This document shows, piece by piece, positions 1 through 10,304 of a stretch of 64,000 nucleotides of DNA. A program made the position numbers and the translations under genes. Source of the DNA: Coix lacryma-jobi var. lacryma-jobi (lineage: Eukaryota > Streptophyta > Magnoliopsida > Poales > Poaceae); the NCBI GenBank assembly GCA_009763385.1, contig VDCT01000287.1, positions 98,306-162,305 of the forward strand, written 5' to 3'. The notes beneath the pieces were generated by a model. It was not told the DNA's origin. It did no database searches and saw only the letters and a list, made by a program, of their open reading frames with translations. The first letter of the stretch is position 1; every line of letters starts with the position of its first letter.

Positions 1-1094
1 TGTTCTATCCCACCATCACCTTGTTTGGACCGACCTCCCATAGCATGAGTTGAGAAGCAATGTTACCTTGCACATCGATGAGAAGTTTCACTTTTTCCAC
101 ATTGCCATCTTGCAAGTTATTGACGTCCAACCCTAATGGTCTTCATATTTAGTTTAGTCTCATGATATGAGTTGGAAGGAATTGCTTTCACGTCAGCTAG
201 GAGTTTCACGAATTTATTTTAAATAATATCAATTTGATAGAAAAATTAAGAAATAGATATCGGTTTAGATCCTAATAAAAAACTTTACACCTTATCACAT
301 CGGATCTTTAGACATATATAGAGTACTAAATACAGACTAAAAAATAACTAATTACACAGTTTACGTGTAATTTGCGAGACAAATCTTTAAAGTCTAATTA
401 GTCAATGATTTGACACTAAAGTGCAATAATAACACATATGTTAATGATAGATTAATTAGCCTTAAAAAATTCATAGCGCGATTTGCGGACGGATTCCTTA
501 ATTTTTTTTGTTAGAATCCAAACACCTCATCTAACACCTAATGTAATGTAACATCCAATGTGACATCAAAAAATTTACAGTCCAAAACTAAACAACGGAT
601 TAATTAGGTTTTAAAAAAATCGTCTCACAGTTTACAGACGGATTATGTAATTTTTTTTTTGTTAGTATTCGATTCGAAGACCTCATACAACAATCTCTCT
701 CATAGAACAACCTATGTAACATTCATATAATATTCAAACATTTTACCGTCTGAAACTAAACAACCAGTCTAGAACTAAAACACTATCCCACCGTTAGAAA
801 ATCTCGTTTCCAGAAAACAAGGCCGCGTGGGCTTGACATGATTTACGGACCGGTAAAATGCTTGCGAACGCATTTGCACGTTTGGGACACTACTATTCGA
901 CGCTCATTTTCTCGCCTGTTCTGCTTCTGCCTCACTGCGGTGTCAAGATGGCCACAGTCTCACAGAGGGCCAATAAAGATTAGCCAGGGCGCAAACAAAA
1001 GCGACATGAGTCACGATGCACGATCCACGCGTCACGCATGCAAGCGCGCTTTGCAGAAAGCTGGCGGCTGCCCCGGTACTCTCGGCTATCGCCC
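1..1094. other. AT-rich intergenic DNA, no gene seen
   Basis: No convincing coding region. The middle part (about 240-760) is a decayed MITE described separately. The open frame starting at 838 has the composition of random GC-rich DNA and no recognisable domain. Confidence 0.5.
240..760. repeat. Decayed grass MITE, probably two overlapping relics
   Basis: The stretch carries the internal signature of a family seen many times in this window: 'gactaaaaaataactaatta', then 'ctaattagtcaatgatttga', then 'taatgatagattaattag', and ends with 'aaaactaaacaa'. A second partial 3' end (about 600-760) repeats the last half, so either two copies are fused or one was partly duplicated. No clean target-site duplication was found. 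Related copies lie at 9941-10225, 11268-11870, 18790-19105, 19131-19460 and 31090-31330. Confidence 0.6.
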
Positions 1095-1176
1095 ATATGC
1101 GCCGGCCGGCCATGCACGCCGTCCGCGGCCAAGCGGCATGACGGAGAGCGCCGGCCGGCCACGCACGCCGTCCCGT
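1095..1176. repeat. 52-bp spaced duplication, GC-rich
   Basis: A block reading gcgccggccggcc followed by a(t/c)gcacgccgtcc occurs at about 1097-1122 and again at about 1149-1174. It sits in a GC-rich patch about 600-700 bp beyond the stop codon of the DOG1-domain gene and upstream of the TATA motif at 1427. Confidence 0.6.
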
Positions 1177-1426
1177 AGCCCCCTCCGGCGCGTCCAGGCC
1201 TCACCGGTCACCGCGCGCGCTGGGTGTTCACGTCCCGCCGCCTCGTGCAGCACTGTAGCTACGCCAGATACAGAAAAGGAACGGGAAAGGTGAGCGCCGG
1301 TGCGGAGCCTGAAAGGCCAACGCCGCACATTTGTAGGTGGACAATCATTATTAACACAGAGTTAAAAAAACAGAGAAGACGAGACGTCCACGGCTTCTTC
1401 TATATGAAGAAAGGAAACACGCCGTG

Positions 1427-1436
1427 TATATAAAAA
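1427..1436 (+). promoter_or_regulatory. Candidate TATA box, antisense to the DOG1-domain gene
   Basis: The motif tatataaaaa lies below a GC-rich stretch and above a purine-rich, leader-like sequence. It points into the 3' end of the minus-strand gene at 1743-2642, but no plus-strand reading frame follows. It is a sequence motif only; function is inferred. Confidence 0.3.
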
Positions 1437-1742
1437 GAGCGTGGTTCGCGAAAGAAGCAGAAACGGTGAAGGCAAAACGAAGAAGAGTGAGATCAGCTAC
1501 TCAATATACTCATGCAAGCACACACAGATAGATATGGGATATATTTAGTTGCGGCGCTTAATTTAGGTTCTTATTAGAACAATGCACCAACTTTGTACAT
1601 ATTAATGGACGGCATGCACTACGGTGATCGATCGGTCTCGGTCTATAGAAAGAAAGACAAGCGGTACTAGAGAGGAGGGTGGTGTCGACGCCACGCACGG
1701 GATGCAGCTGCAGGCAAAGGGTGAAGCGGAATGGCAAGCCTT

Positions 1743-2642
1743 TCATGGGTTCGGGCGGACGGCGGCGGAGGTGCTGCCGGCTGTCCCGTTGAGCTGTTGC
1801 TGTGCGCCAGGTGCTCCTTCTTCCCTGCGGCGGCTCCAGTCGTGGACGGAGAGGTGCAGGTGCTTGCCTGCCGCCAGCATATCCACCGCTTGCCGCGGCG
1901 TCAGGATCTCCGTCGCCAGCTCCCGCGCGGTGGCCATCCTCAGCTCGTCGGCCTCCACCAGCAGCAGCCCCAGCGCGGCCTTGTAGCTGTCCAGCGCCGC
2001 GTCCACCTCGGCGTCCGCGCCTCCCGGTCCTGCTGGCCGCCGCCCGGCCGCCCCGCGCCGCCGCGCCGCGCCCTGCGGCGCATGCTGTGCCGCCGCCGCC
2101 GCCGCGGCGAGCTCGCGCTGCCGCACGATGGGCAGGAGCGGGCGGTCGGCGATGTCCTCCTGCAGGGTGGCGAGGCGGTCCGACAGGGCGTTCTCGTGGT
2201 GCACCGTCCGTCTGTGGAGGTCGTTGATGAGCACCAGCTGCTCGGTCGTGATCCCCATGGCTCCGGTCGGGATGACGCCGCCGTGGCCGAGGCCGGCGAG
2301 CAGCATCTCCTCCACCTGCGCCTCCAGGCCCTCCCCGGAGAGGTTGTAGAGCAGGCGGACGGTGAGCGAGGGGCGGCAGCCCCCGAGCCAGAGCACGGAG
2401 TTCTCGAAGGCGGTGCACCAGGGCGGCGCGAAGAAGGCGGCGCCGTCCTCCCGCGACAGCGCGCGCCTGCGGGTGGCGTAGTCCTGGTACCCGAGCATGC
2501 ACCGCTCCACCACGGACCGCAGCTCGCCGTCCGTCGCCCGGCCCGCGGCGGCATTGGCCGCCGCCGCCTCCAGCTCGGCGAGGCTAGCCTCCTGCCCGGC
2601 GACCCAGTCGCGGTAGCACGACTCGTACCGCGCCATGTCCAT
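1743..2642 (-). CDS. DOG1-domain protein (TGA/DOG1-like)
   Basis: A 299-residue frame with the DOG1 domain, which is found in seed-dormancy regulators of the DELAY OF GERMINATION 1 group and in the C-terminal half of TGA bZIP factors. Visible landmarks: an N-terminal acidic-aromatic start with W13 and repeated L/E heptads (19-29), a central F-x-P-P-W followed by LWLGG at 84-88, an ITTEQ-L segment (131-139), an Ala/Gly/Arg low-complexity stretch (about 178-210), and a C-terminal block with TPRQAVDMLAAGK (248-260) ending in SVHDW. No basic leucine zipper is visible upstream, so it is DOG1-like rather than a full TGA factor. I chose the ATG at 2642 because the domain begins there. The frame stays open to 2771, and the cag ending at 2656 (minus strand) could be a splice acceptor for an unseen upstream exon. 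The exact subfamily is not resolved. Confidence 0.85.
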   Translation of the reverse strand: MDMARYESCYRDWVAGQEASLAELEAAAANAAAGRATDGELRSVVERCMLGYQDYATRRRALSREDGAAFFAPPWCTAFENSVLWLGGCRPSLTVRLLYNLSGEGLEAQVEEMLLAGLGHGGVIPTGAMGITTEQLVLINDLHRRTVHHENALSDRLATLQEDIADRPLLPIVRQRELAAAAAAAQHAPQGAARRRGAAGRRPAGPGGADAEVDAALDSYKAALGLLLVEADELRMATARELATEILTPRQAVDMLAAGKHLHLSVHDWSRRREEGAPGAQQQLNGTAGSTSAAVRPNP

Positions 2643-3638
2643 CTCGTCCAGGTCGATCTGCCGTGATGTGAGACTGAGACAGAGACCGGGGACTGGACTT
2701 ATTATCGACGAGAGAGTAAGCACATGGCCTATGTGTTCCCACGTACTACATGCTGTACTTACCATGTCCACATGCCTCTTTTGACATTTTCCCTCGTTTC
2801 AGTTTTTCGGCGGGGGCCCTGCCTGTACGTGACTTGATCGTCCGTCTCTATGGTTCGTCGGATTTTGCTTGTTTGTTTCTGCGGTCGGTCGCGGACGCCG
2901 CGTGCGTGTACTCCGTAGAGCCCTATCTGATGTGGATCGCTATCTGATGAGTGATGACGGCGACTCGGCGACGAAACTTTTAGGAAGCAAAAGGACAAGG
3001 AAGATGACACACAAGATTGGTCATGGAACGGCGCTTTCGGCTTCCCTTTTCTCTCGGCCCTGCGTTTAACCTTTTCGCTCTTTCTGTGGGCAGATGAAGG
3101 GAATCGGAGGCCGGGCCGCGGACGAGGGAGTGGCGGCGGTGCATCCTTGTGCGCCGGAGAGTCGATTTTTCAGGCACGGTCGTTCGTGCGTGTGCCTGCA
3201 ATGTGTCACCCTGCAAGGCCTGCATACACTTTTCAAAAGCAAACAAAATCAGTTCAAGAAGCCGAGCATCTCCGAGAGTATCCTATATATCTTACTTCCT
3301 CATCCATCCTTGTTTGTTTTGAAAAAAAACTAATTTATTATATTTCAGACGTCTGAAATATAGTATCTTTTTGGGCGATGACTAGAACCTTCAGATCTCA
3401 ATCTAATGGTCCAAATCTATTAGCACAATTACAAGAAACAAATGATAATTTTTTTTCTATGTAAAGACAAAGACATAACTGTTCAACGCCTGAAATATAG
3501 AAAATATGAGGAAAAAACACCTCTCCAATAATTCCCCATCTAACTTCTTCACAAATATTTGCGTGTTGGCAGAGGTCGCGCATATCCCTTCCTCCCCGCG
3601 CCTTTTCTTCTCCGCGTGCGCGGTCTCGTTCCTGCGAG
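2643..3638. other. Upstream region of the DOG1-domain gene
   Basis: About 1 kb of mixed composition that should hold the promoter and leader of the minus-strand gene. The minus-strand TATA-like motif near 3280-3290 (atatatag) is the only candidate element seen. No other gene is supported. Confidence 0.4.
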
Positions 3639-3758
3639 GTGCACGCCAAGAAGTAGGTGCTGGCCGTCTTCCACGTTGAGCTCGAGTGCACGGAGCTCAA
3701 CCCCGAGATGCGCCCGCGCATGGGCGTCGTCGCTGAGAGTCGCGACCGGATCGGCTGA
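3639..3758 (+). pseudogene. Receptor-kinase C-terminal fragment, broken
   Basis: Reading from 3639, the frame gives a short VHAKK, an in-frame TAG at 3654-3656, then a segment containing the tail motif E-C-T-E-L-N-P-E-M-R-P-R-M-G-V-V and a TGA at 3756-3758. The pattern C-T-x2-x-P-x-x-R-P-x-M is the conserved last subdomain of plant receptor-like kinases. Nothing upstream resembles the rest of a kinase, so this is a small relic, probably carried here by duplication or a transposon. The kinase assignment rests on this one motif. Confidence 0.55.
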
Positions 3759-4491
3759 CCATGATGATCGGGCAGCGGCCCCTTACTAATCAACTACGCT
3801 AGGTCTAATCTATTGCATAAAAGACTCGGATCATAGTAGTCCTGATTCTATAAAATCTTTTGTGGCACTTCATGATCTTGATCCATTCCAAAGCGAATTC
3901 TGTTAAGTAGGAATTTTCTATCGTTTTGCCATTGCCTACAACTGTACCAAAAGCTTGCGTTTCTTGGGGACATGGAAACAGAGAGCAAACAGGCTGTGTT
4001 GTTCCACCTTTGGCTTGGCAGAACTGGCTCTGAAAAGATGCGACAATGAAACAAGGTTGCAACCCGAACCCGAATGGTCATCTGGACATCTGGTCAGTGC
4101 ACTGTCCTCTTTGCCCAGTGGACTTTGTTGGCAATGGCAGCCTGGCCCGGCCTTGATGGCCCACCTCGTGACGAATTTTGAGGCTGGGCCTCGAGACCAA
4201 AACATGAAATCAAGCCCGTCAAGAAAAACATTTATAATTTACAAAATTAACTCAAAACAAACTGCAAGTACACATTTTTTTAGAGGAAGGTAGTATAAAA
4301 TAGAAAGGCAACAATTTAAGCCTATTCACCTTTTAGAGCTCATTTGGAACGCAAATTTTTCATGAGGATCTTACCTGAATTTCACGGGAATTGTTTTCTG
4401 TTTCATAAGAAAATCTTAGTAATCGAAATAACCTAGGCTTTTTGACAACCATCACGCTAACAGAGTAACAAGTTATCTTTGACATATCCCC
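3759..4491. other. Intergenic DNA with no supported gene
   Basis: Contains overlapping short open frames on both strands. One minus-strand frame (3805-4062) looks mildly protein-like in composition but matches no family I recognise. Confidence 0.4.
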
Positions 4492-4500
4492 CATGTGACA

Positions 4501-5105
4501 GGAATTAAATTGGGTGCACCCCGGGTGCACCCTAGGCCTGTGCACCCCCATGCTGGATGATTGACACGTGTCTAGAGAATTAAATTAAATCCTACGTCCA
4601 ACAAAATTCGCATCAACTGAATCCCCATATGTTATGGGCGATTTTTCTAAATTTAGTCTCCACACATGCTGTCTCGTGTTCGCATAATATTCTTTACCGT
4701 CACGTGTCAATCATCCAACATGGGGGTGGACAGGCCTAGGGTGCACCCAATTTAGGCCATGTTCGTTTCACTGGCAAAATTTTTTTGCCAGTCACATCGG
4801 ACGTTGCGACCCTAGTTTAGCCTATTAAAAATATAGTAATTAAAAAACTAATTTGTCAGCAGGAGACTAATTCACGAGATGAATCTATTAAACTTAATTA
4901 GTCCATGATTTGACAATGTGGTGCTACAGTAAACATTCGCTAATGATAGATTAATTTACCTTAATAGATTCGTCTCAGTAATTAGCATATGACCCTGTAA
5001 TTAGTTTTATAATTAGTTTATTTTTAATAGGCTAAACTAGTGCCGCAACGTCCGATGTGACTGGCAAAAAAAATTTGCCAGGGAAACGAACACCCCCTTA
5101 ATTCC
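4501..5105. mobile_element. Mutator-type MITE, split by a Tourist-like MITE
   Basis: The ends form a perfect 21-bp inverted repeat. The left arm starts GGAATTAAATTGGGTGCACC at 4501. The right arm runs about 4739-4754 and is completed by ATTCC at 5101-5105, once the inserted element is removed. The flanks carry an exact 9-bp direct repeat, CATGTGACA (4492-4500 and 5106-5114), the length typical of Mutator-like elements. Longer imperfect arms contain CCTAGGCCTG and CACGTGTCAATCATCCA. The element codes for nothing and would be about 259 bp without its insert. Confidence 0.85.
4755..5097. mobile_element. Tourist-like (PIF/Harbinger-type) MITE
   Basis: A 343-bp foldback element with terminal arms of about 60 bp: the left begins GGCCATGTTCGTTTC and the right ends GAAACGAACACCCCC; both hold TTGCCAG, CATCGGACGTTGC and CTAGTTTAGCC. 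It is flanked by TTA on both sides (4752-4754, 5098-5100). It inserted into the right terminal repeat of the Mutator-type MITE. A relative of near-equal length (342 bp) lies at 10305-10646. Confidence 0.85.
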
Positions 5106-5114
5106 CATGTGACA

Positions 5115-5760
5115 TGATTAAGGTGCTCATACCTTTTATAGAATTGATTGCGCCCAACTTTGGATATTCTGATTTGAGATGTCTCCAATATGGCAATATG
5201 ACAGCTTTGACTTGCAACTTCTGTTAAAATATACAGTACATTTAAATAGCAAAAAAGTTTTGATGATGAATTTGGTAATATGAACCATGAGTTTGAATAT
5301 ATGTAACTTTTCATATTAATGGTCCAATTTTTTTAAAAAAAATAACCAGTTAGAATCCTAAAATGACCTACATTTGGAATCCGATGGAGCCCTTTTTATT
5401 CATATGAACAACAAAAAAAAAGCTAGAATCCATCTACGATAACATATACATTTTCAAGCTGATAAGAATCCATGAATTTAGAAACACGCAAACCAGCAAT
5501 CTCAGAATAAATTGGACAGAAATCCTGATCCTTTGAGAAGTATCAAGCGTAACAGGACACTACCAGAATAAGATCAGGAGTAAACCAGCAAGCCAGCAAC
5601 CCATCAGGTCGAGATATCAGATATGCAGCAATGTGATGATTATCGAGTTCAAGATGATTGTAGCATGCTACAAACTGATGAGTCTTCACTCTATAACAAC
5701 CGCATAGTTAGTTATGAGAAAACAATATAACTTGTTGCAGTAGTCTACAGTCATCAGGAA
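5115..5760. other. 3' flank of the zinc-finger-like gene
   Basis: AT-rich DNA downstream of the minus-strand stop codon at 5761. It should include the 3' untranslated region. No separate gene is seen. Confidence 0.4.
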
Positions 5761-6677
5761 TCAGGGCAGCTCCATTTCTACGCTCTGAGAGCTATCAACT
5801 TGATCAGAAGCACCATCGCTGTCAGAGTCTGCCTACATTTCAGATATCAACACCGAATCATTCAGCAATCTGGCAGACTGGCACACGAGCGCAAATCCAA
5901 GAGCGCGGGACCACGAGAGAACGTGATGCTTACCGGCGGAGGAGCGATCCGGTCTGCGCCCCATCCGAGCAGCAGTCCGAGGGCGTCGGCGAACGCGCGG
6001 TGCGCCAGCCTCCTCTTGGTCCGGGCGATCGACCCGGCGTGCTGCACGAGCGCGGCGCATCCGGCAAACCTCTTGCCCACCCTGGCGCCGCTCCCCTCGC
6101 ACACCAGGCACTGGAAGTGCCCCTTGTCCCGCTCCGCCTCGTAGAACCCCCTCAGCGCCGCGTCGCTGCCCAGCAGCTCACTGAAGAATCGAGCCGCATT
6201 GCCCCCGTTCTCCTCGTCGTCATCTTCGATCTGCGATGCGAAGAACGCGCGGCACGACCTTACAGCGACAGCCTGAGGGTGCAAGGAGACCGCGGCCGCC
6301 ACTTCGACTGTGGGCTGCGGCGGCGTCGGCGTCGGCGTCGGCGTCGGCGAGGGCATGGCGGGCGGGCCCCAGCTCCAGGAGTCGGCTCCCGCGGGGTCCA
6401 GAGGCGGCGGCGGGTCACACGGCCAAGGCGTATCGGGCTGCGCTCGGGAGGGGGACATGGATCCGGTGGCGGCCGGGAGGGGCGGCGGCGCGCCGAGAGG
6501 TTGCCACCGCGCGAGCTCGTCAGCGAGGCGCCCCTGCCTCTTGCGCTCCTTGCGCTTGCGACGCTCCTCCCGCTTGAACGCCGTGGACTTGACTAGCCGA
6601 AGCGGTTGCTGGTGGTGGCCGCCAGGGTTAGGGGCGGGTGAGAGGTTGGGGACGGCTCGCTCGGTTTCGGACTCCAT
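5761..6677 (-). CDS. Plant-specific zinc-finger-like protein, two exons
   Basis: Exon 1 is 6677-5934 (248 codons) and exon 2 is 5832-5761 (23 residues plus TGA). The 101-bp intron (5933-5833) starts GTAAGC and ends TGTAG, and the join is in phase 0. Product: 271 aa. Residues 30-50 are strongly basic (KREERRKRKERKRQGR), a likely nuclear signal; 62-122 is Pro-rich with a PT repeat; 150-156 is acidic. The conserved core (about 185-245) has F-Q-C190-L-V-C193, then H213 and an AHRAFADALGLLLGW block, resembling an uncharacterised plant family with a single C-x2-C...H finger. Exon 2 adds an acidic Ser/Asp tail that unspliced reading would miss. Start: the first ATG of the frame, beginning MESETE. 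Function is unknown; RNA or DNA binding would be a guess. Confidence 0.82.
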
Positions 6678-7247
6678 TGCCGCGGCCCGTGTCGCCGCGC
6701 TCGAGCAAAAGTCTGCTGTGGTTGTGTGCCCCGGGCTCGTCTCCTGCGCAGCGCAGGGCCCTAGGTCCTTCGCAATCGCAATGCAGGCATTTTCATCTCC
6801 CTCGTTTTTTTCCAGTTTTTTCGTGTGTTATATTATCTTTGTTCTAGCATTCCTATTTTTAACCAACCATTTAAAAAAAATATAGTTTCACAATATATGA
6901 ATATATATTATGATAGTATTTTTTATAGTGAACTAAAAACATAATTATTATGACATGATTCTATATAACTTTTTTTGAAAAAAAACTAAGGGTCAAAGGT
7001 ACAAATATTTGACTTAGACAAAGTTAATCCTTCATCCAATAAAAACGGAGGAAGTGAAGATAATTGGTCTAAATAAAAAATAAATATTATTCAACCCAAG
7101 AATAACTTTGTTGTCCTCACAAAATTGTTTCGCTTCTCTACTTTTTTCTTTATAATTTTTGTAGTCCTCATTTTCTCTCTTGAGGCTATTATTGTAGCTT
7201 CTGCGGTTACCACTGCCACGTACACAAAAAATTTTGTATTAGATTCT
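6678..7247. other. Upstream region of the zinc-finger-like gene
   Basis: The first about 110 bp are GC-rich and should hold the leader and promoter (minus strand). The rest is AT-rich, and no gene is seen. Confidence 0.4.
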
Positions 7248-7383
7248 TAGGTTTCGTTTGACTGTATACAAATACACATGGATTGAAATGGATTAGAGTG
7301 TAACTTGAACTAAATTACACCTCAATTCCTCTCAAACCACGCGGATTACGGTGTATTTATATACAATCAAACAAAAACTTAAC
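7248..7383. mobile_element. Short foldback MITE
   Basis: About 136 bp. The left arm reads GGTTTCGTTTGACTGTATAC and the right arm ends GTATTTATATACAATCAAAC, which pair with a few mismatches; both contain the block AATACAC or its complement. The superfamily is not certain because no clear target duplication is visible. Confidence 0.6.
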
Positions 7384-8051
7384 GCTTCTCCGCTAGAAAA
7401 CGAAAAGCGATTCATCACCCAACATGAAGGTTAAATGAATTGACTCAATGACAATCTTAGGGAAGGGACTGAAAAATCAACTCAACTTGTACAACAATTG
7501 GCGTTGTTGTCTCGGACGCGGCCGCTATCAGCAGAGATGGAGGCACACACTCCATATCCGCGAACTCTAACAGCAGCTATTGCGTGGGTGAGATGAGTCA
7601 TGTGTGGGTGCATCTCCGTGCGGTTTTGCCTCAACTAAGCAAGCGATGATAGATGACTCTAAAATGATCGAGGTTGAAGAAATCCATGTACGGTGGAGCA
7701 GAACATTGGTTGCATCATTTTTTAAAGAAAAAAAACAATGGAACCATAGGGTCGGCATCTTTTTTTTAAAAAAAAAAATTTATGGTGCACACGGTAACTG
7801 TTGGGCTAGGAGTCGACTCCTTCACTTCATTGACGTGGTTTCCACTCTCCTAAATCAATTGGTTCACCACTGTGGGTGTCTTTATACCATTGTCATATGA
7901 ACAATAGCTAAAAATAATGGTTTTTTTTTTTGCATAATGTTTGCAATTTTAGTTTCATCTAATCTTGCACATTTTATATCACTAGCTTGTAGCTTGGCTT
8001 CTCCTGTCTACGGTAAAGTGAAGCCAAAGCTGCATAAACTGTGCTAAAGGA
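7384..8051. other. AT-rich intergenic DNA
   Basis: No gene or bounded repeat recognised. Contains several homopolymer runs near 7760 and 7920. Confidence 0.4.
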
Positions 8052-8314
8052 GGTCTGTTTATTTCATGTTTTATCTAGCTTATGCTAGCCAAAAGCAAGA
8101 AGCGGGAACAAACAACCAAGCCGTTGAGTAGGTTTTTGAAAAGCTAAAAAAAATGTCTTTTGATGAACTGTACTAAAAGCTAGAGAACACGTTGAGAGCA
8201 GATTTTTTTAGTTTTTGGTACGCTGATAAGTAAAAATTTATTATAAAAACTAACATAAAAAACCAACAAATCCTAAACCAAAAGGCTCAAAAGATCAGGT
8301 CAAACAAATAGACC
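8052..8314. mobile_element. Foldback MITE, about 263 bp
   Basis: Terminal arms GGTCTGTTTATTT (left) and AAACAAATAGACC (right) pair with two mismatches. The interior has inverted AAAAGCTA-type words. There is no coding content, and no convincing target duplication was found. Confidence 0.55.
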
Positions 8315-9130
8315 ATAAGCTAACTTATCGACAGGTAGTGACAGGCCTATTTGAACAACATACTAATTCATGTTCATGTGGGTTATTAAATTTGTATGTC
8401 CTTTGCCTATATTGCCTAGCATTCTTCTCATTCCTTTCTGCTATTAGGATTAGGAATGTCGTCTAATATACCGAACCAAATACCTCAAGAACTTGGATCT
8501 TATTTCTTGAAAAGTATGTTGAAAACCATTGAAATACCAGTTTCCTTCATCATTTTTGCTATTATAAGGCAATTAATTTGTACACTTCTTCGTCCCCTGT
8601 ATAAATCAATACTCTCAATATCTTGGAAACCATAGAAATATCCTCTCTATCCAAATATACATCTATCTTCACCCTTTTTGCTAATGAACTTGACTCATAA
8701 TTTGCACACTTCTTGATCTATGTGCAAATCGATACTTTGCAATACTTGCAAGTGAAAGTTACATTGATATCCGTGTGCTTGCGTATTTATGTGTCGGTCA
8801 TATTTAGTACTAATGTGTATGACATCAATTACAAACGCAGACACGGATGTGTGGCTCACCAAACGTCACATGTGCACATAATATCTATCCACTTTGGTTG
8901 AGTCATTTTTCTACGCGGGATTAACTTTCTTGCTTTTAGAATTTTTTGAATTTAATCGAAATAAGATGGGGTCAAACCTAATCAAATCTAACAAAATTAG
9001 CTCTCACTAACTTTGACAAAGAGTGAATCTAATAGCCACCCAATAAACTATACGCTAGCTTAAAACATACGCATACATTTGCTAGTTGACGGTTAGGGCA
9101 CCAAACGATGTAATGTAAAAATATACAAGA
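8315..9130. other. AT-rich intergenic DNA
   Basis: No gene, RNA or bounded repeat could be supported. Confidence 0.4.
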
Positions 9131-9133
9131 TAG

Positions 9134-9389
9134 CACTACAAAAAATGAGGCCTTCTACGATGATTAGAGGGTTTTCTATTGTCATAGGAGGCCCGTCACT
9201 AAGGACCTTCTGTGACTATTTTTATGATAATTTTTTATCTATGACAATTTTTGTGACAATTACAGTTATCGTAGATCATAAATTGTCATAAAAATAGCTT
9301 ATAATTGTCACAGAAGGTCCTTAGTGACGGGCCTTCTACGACAACAGAAAACCATCTAATCGTCGTAGAAGGGCTCATTTTTTGTAGTG
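9134..9389. mobile_element. CACTA-type MITE, near-perfect hairpin
   Basis: 256 bp, starting CACTACAAAAAATGAG and ending CTCATTTTTTGTAGTG, with a 3-bp TAG duplication on both sides (9131-9133, 9390-9392), as expected for CACTA elements. The arms pair over about 100 bp and include GGCCTTCTACGA and AGGACCTTCTGTGAC. An element like this can be transcribed into a long hairpin and feed small RNAs; that is inference. Confidence 0.88.
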
Positions 9390-9483
9390 TAGGTATGCGC
9401 GCTTCGCTGTGCCGTCGTTCTTCACATACTGACCGGTAGCGGAGATTGTTGTTTTGCACGTGATAAGAGTAATTAAGTTTATA

Positions 9484-9733
9484 CTCCCTCCGTCCCTGAA
9501 TAAATCGATTCCTAGAATCTGTGCTGGTCAAACTTTTTGACCAACTTTATAGAAAAGAGTAAAAACATCTATGATATAAAAGGAACATATTATAAAAATA
9601 TATCCTATGATGTATCTAATAATACTAATTTGATATCATAAATATTGACGTATTATTCTTAAAATTCAGTCAAAGTTTAAAAAGTTTGACTTAGGACAAC
9701 CCTAGAAATCTATTTATTCAGGGACAGAGAAAG
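9484..9733. mobile_element. Stowaway MITE
   Basis: 250 bp with the classic CTCCCTCCGTCCC start and a matching GGGACAGAGAAAG end, flanked by TA on both sides. Inside, GTCAAACTTTTTGACC and GTCAAAGTTTAAAAAG form the usual Stowaway inner arms. Non-coding. Confidence 0.88.
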
Positions 9734-9940
9734 TATTATCTAAACAAACACATATAAAGTCGCCTGACTTGGCTTTATATTGTGCTACCCAAAAAATCAA
9801 TTAATAGTTTGATGTGTATAATATTTGAGCCTAAAGAACGGGACAAATATACCAAACGGTAGCGTACAGAGCACACGAGGTTTATAAAAAGGTACAACAA
9901 CACACCCTGAAGGTTTTTTCTAAATGCTTTTTTTATTAAA

Positions 9941-10225
9941 AGGTGTTTAGTTGGAGGTTAAAAAGCTTTTGGGTGTCATATCGAATATTGTGATACTAAT
10001 TTAGTCTATTAATTACACAGTTTGTCTTGAAACCATTAGACGGATTTATTAAGACTAATCTGTAGCACAACATTGTCAAATCATGATTAATTAAGCTTAA
10101 AAAATCATTTTAAAGTTATTGCAATCTATGTAATTATTTTTTTAGTATACACTTAATATTTCATGTATGTGTTTAAACATTCGATGTGATAAGTAAAAAG
10201 TTTTTGGGCTGAGAACTAATAGGTC
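9941..10225. repeat. Decayed grass MITE
   Basis: Carries the family signature (GTGTTTAGTT at the left, TAATTACACAG inside, CATTCGATGTGATAAG near the right). The ends are weakly paired and no target duplication is clear. Confidence 0.6.
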
Positions 10226-10304
10226 TAAATGAATGGAGCGAACTCAGTCAAGCCCCAAACGCGAAGCCCATGAAGGTGTCATTCGTGGAAAAATGCTCAG
10301 TAAA

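Noticed and set aside
838..1293. Open frame of 151 codons on the plus strand
   Set aside because: No domain, GC-driven composition, and shadow frames on both strands over the same bases.
3805..4062. Minus-strand frame with protein-like composition, possible organelle-derived insert
   Set aside because: I could not tie it to any organelle or nuclear gene, and it has no visible conserved motif.
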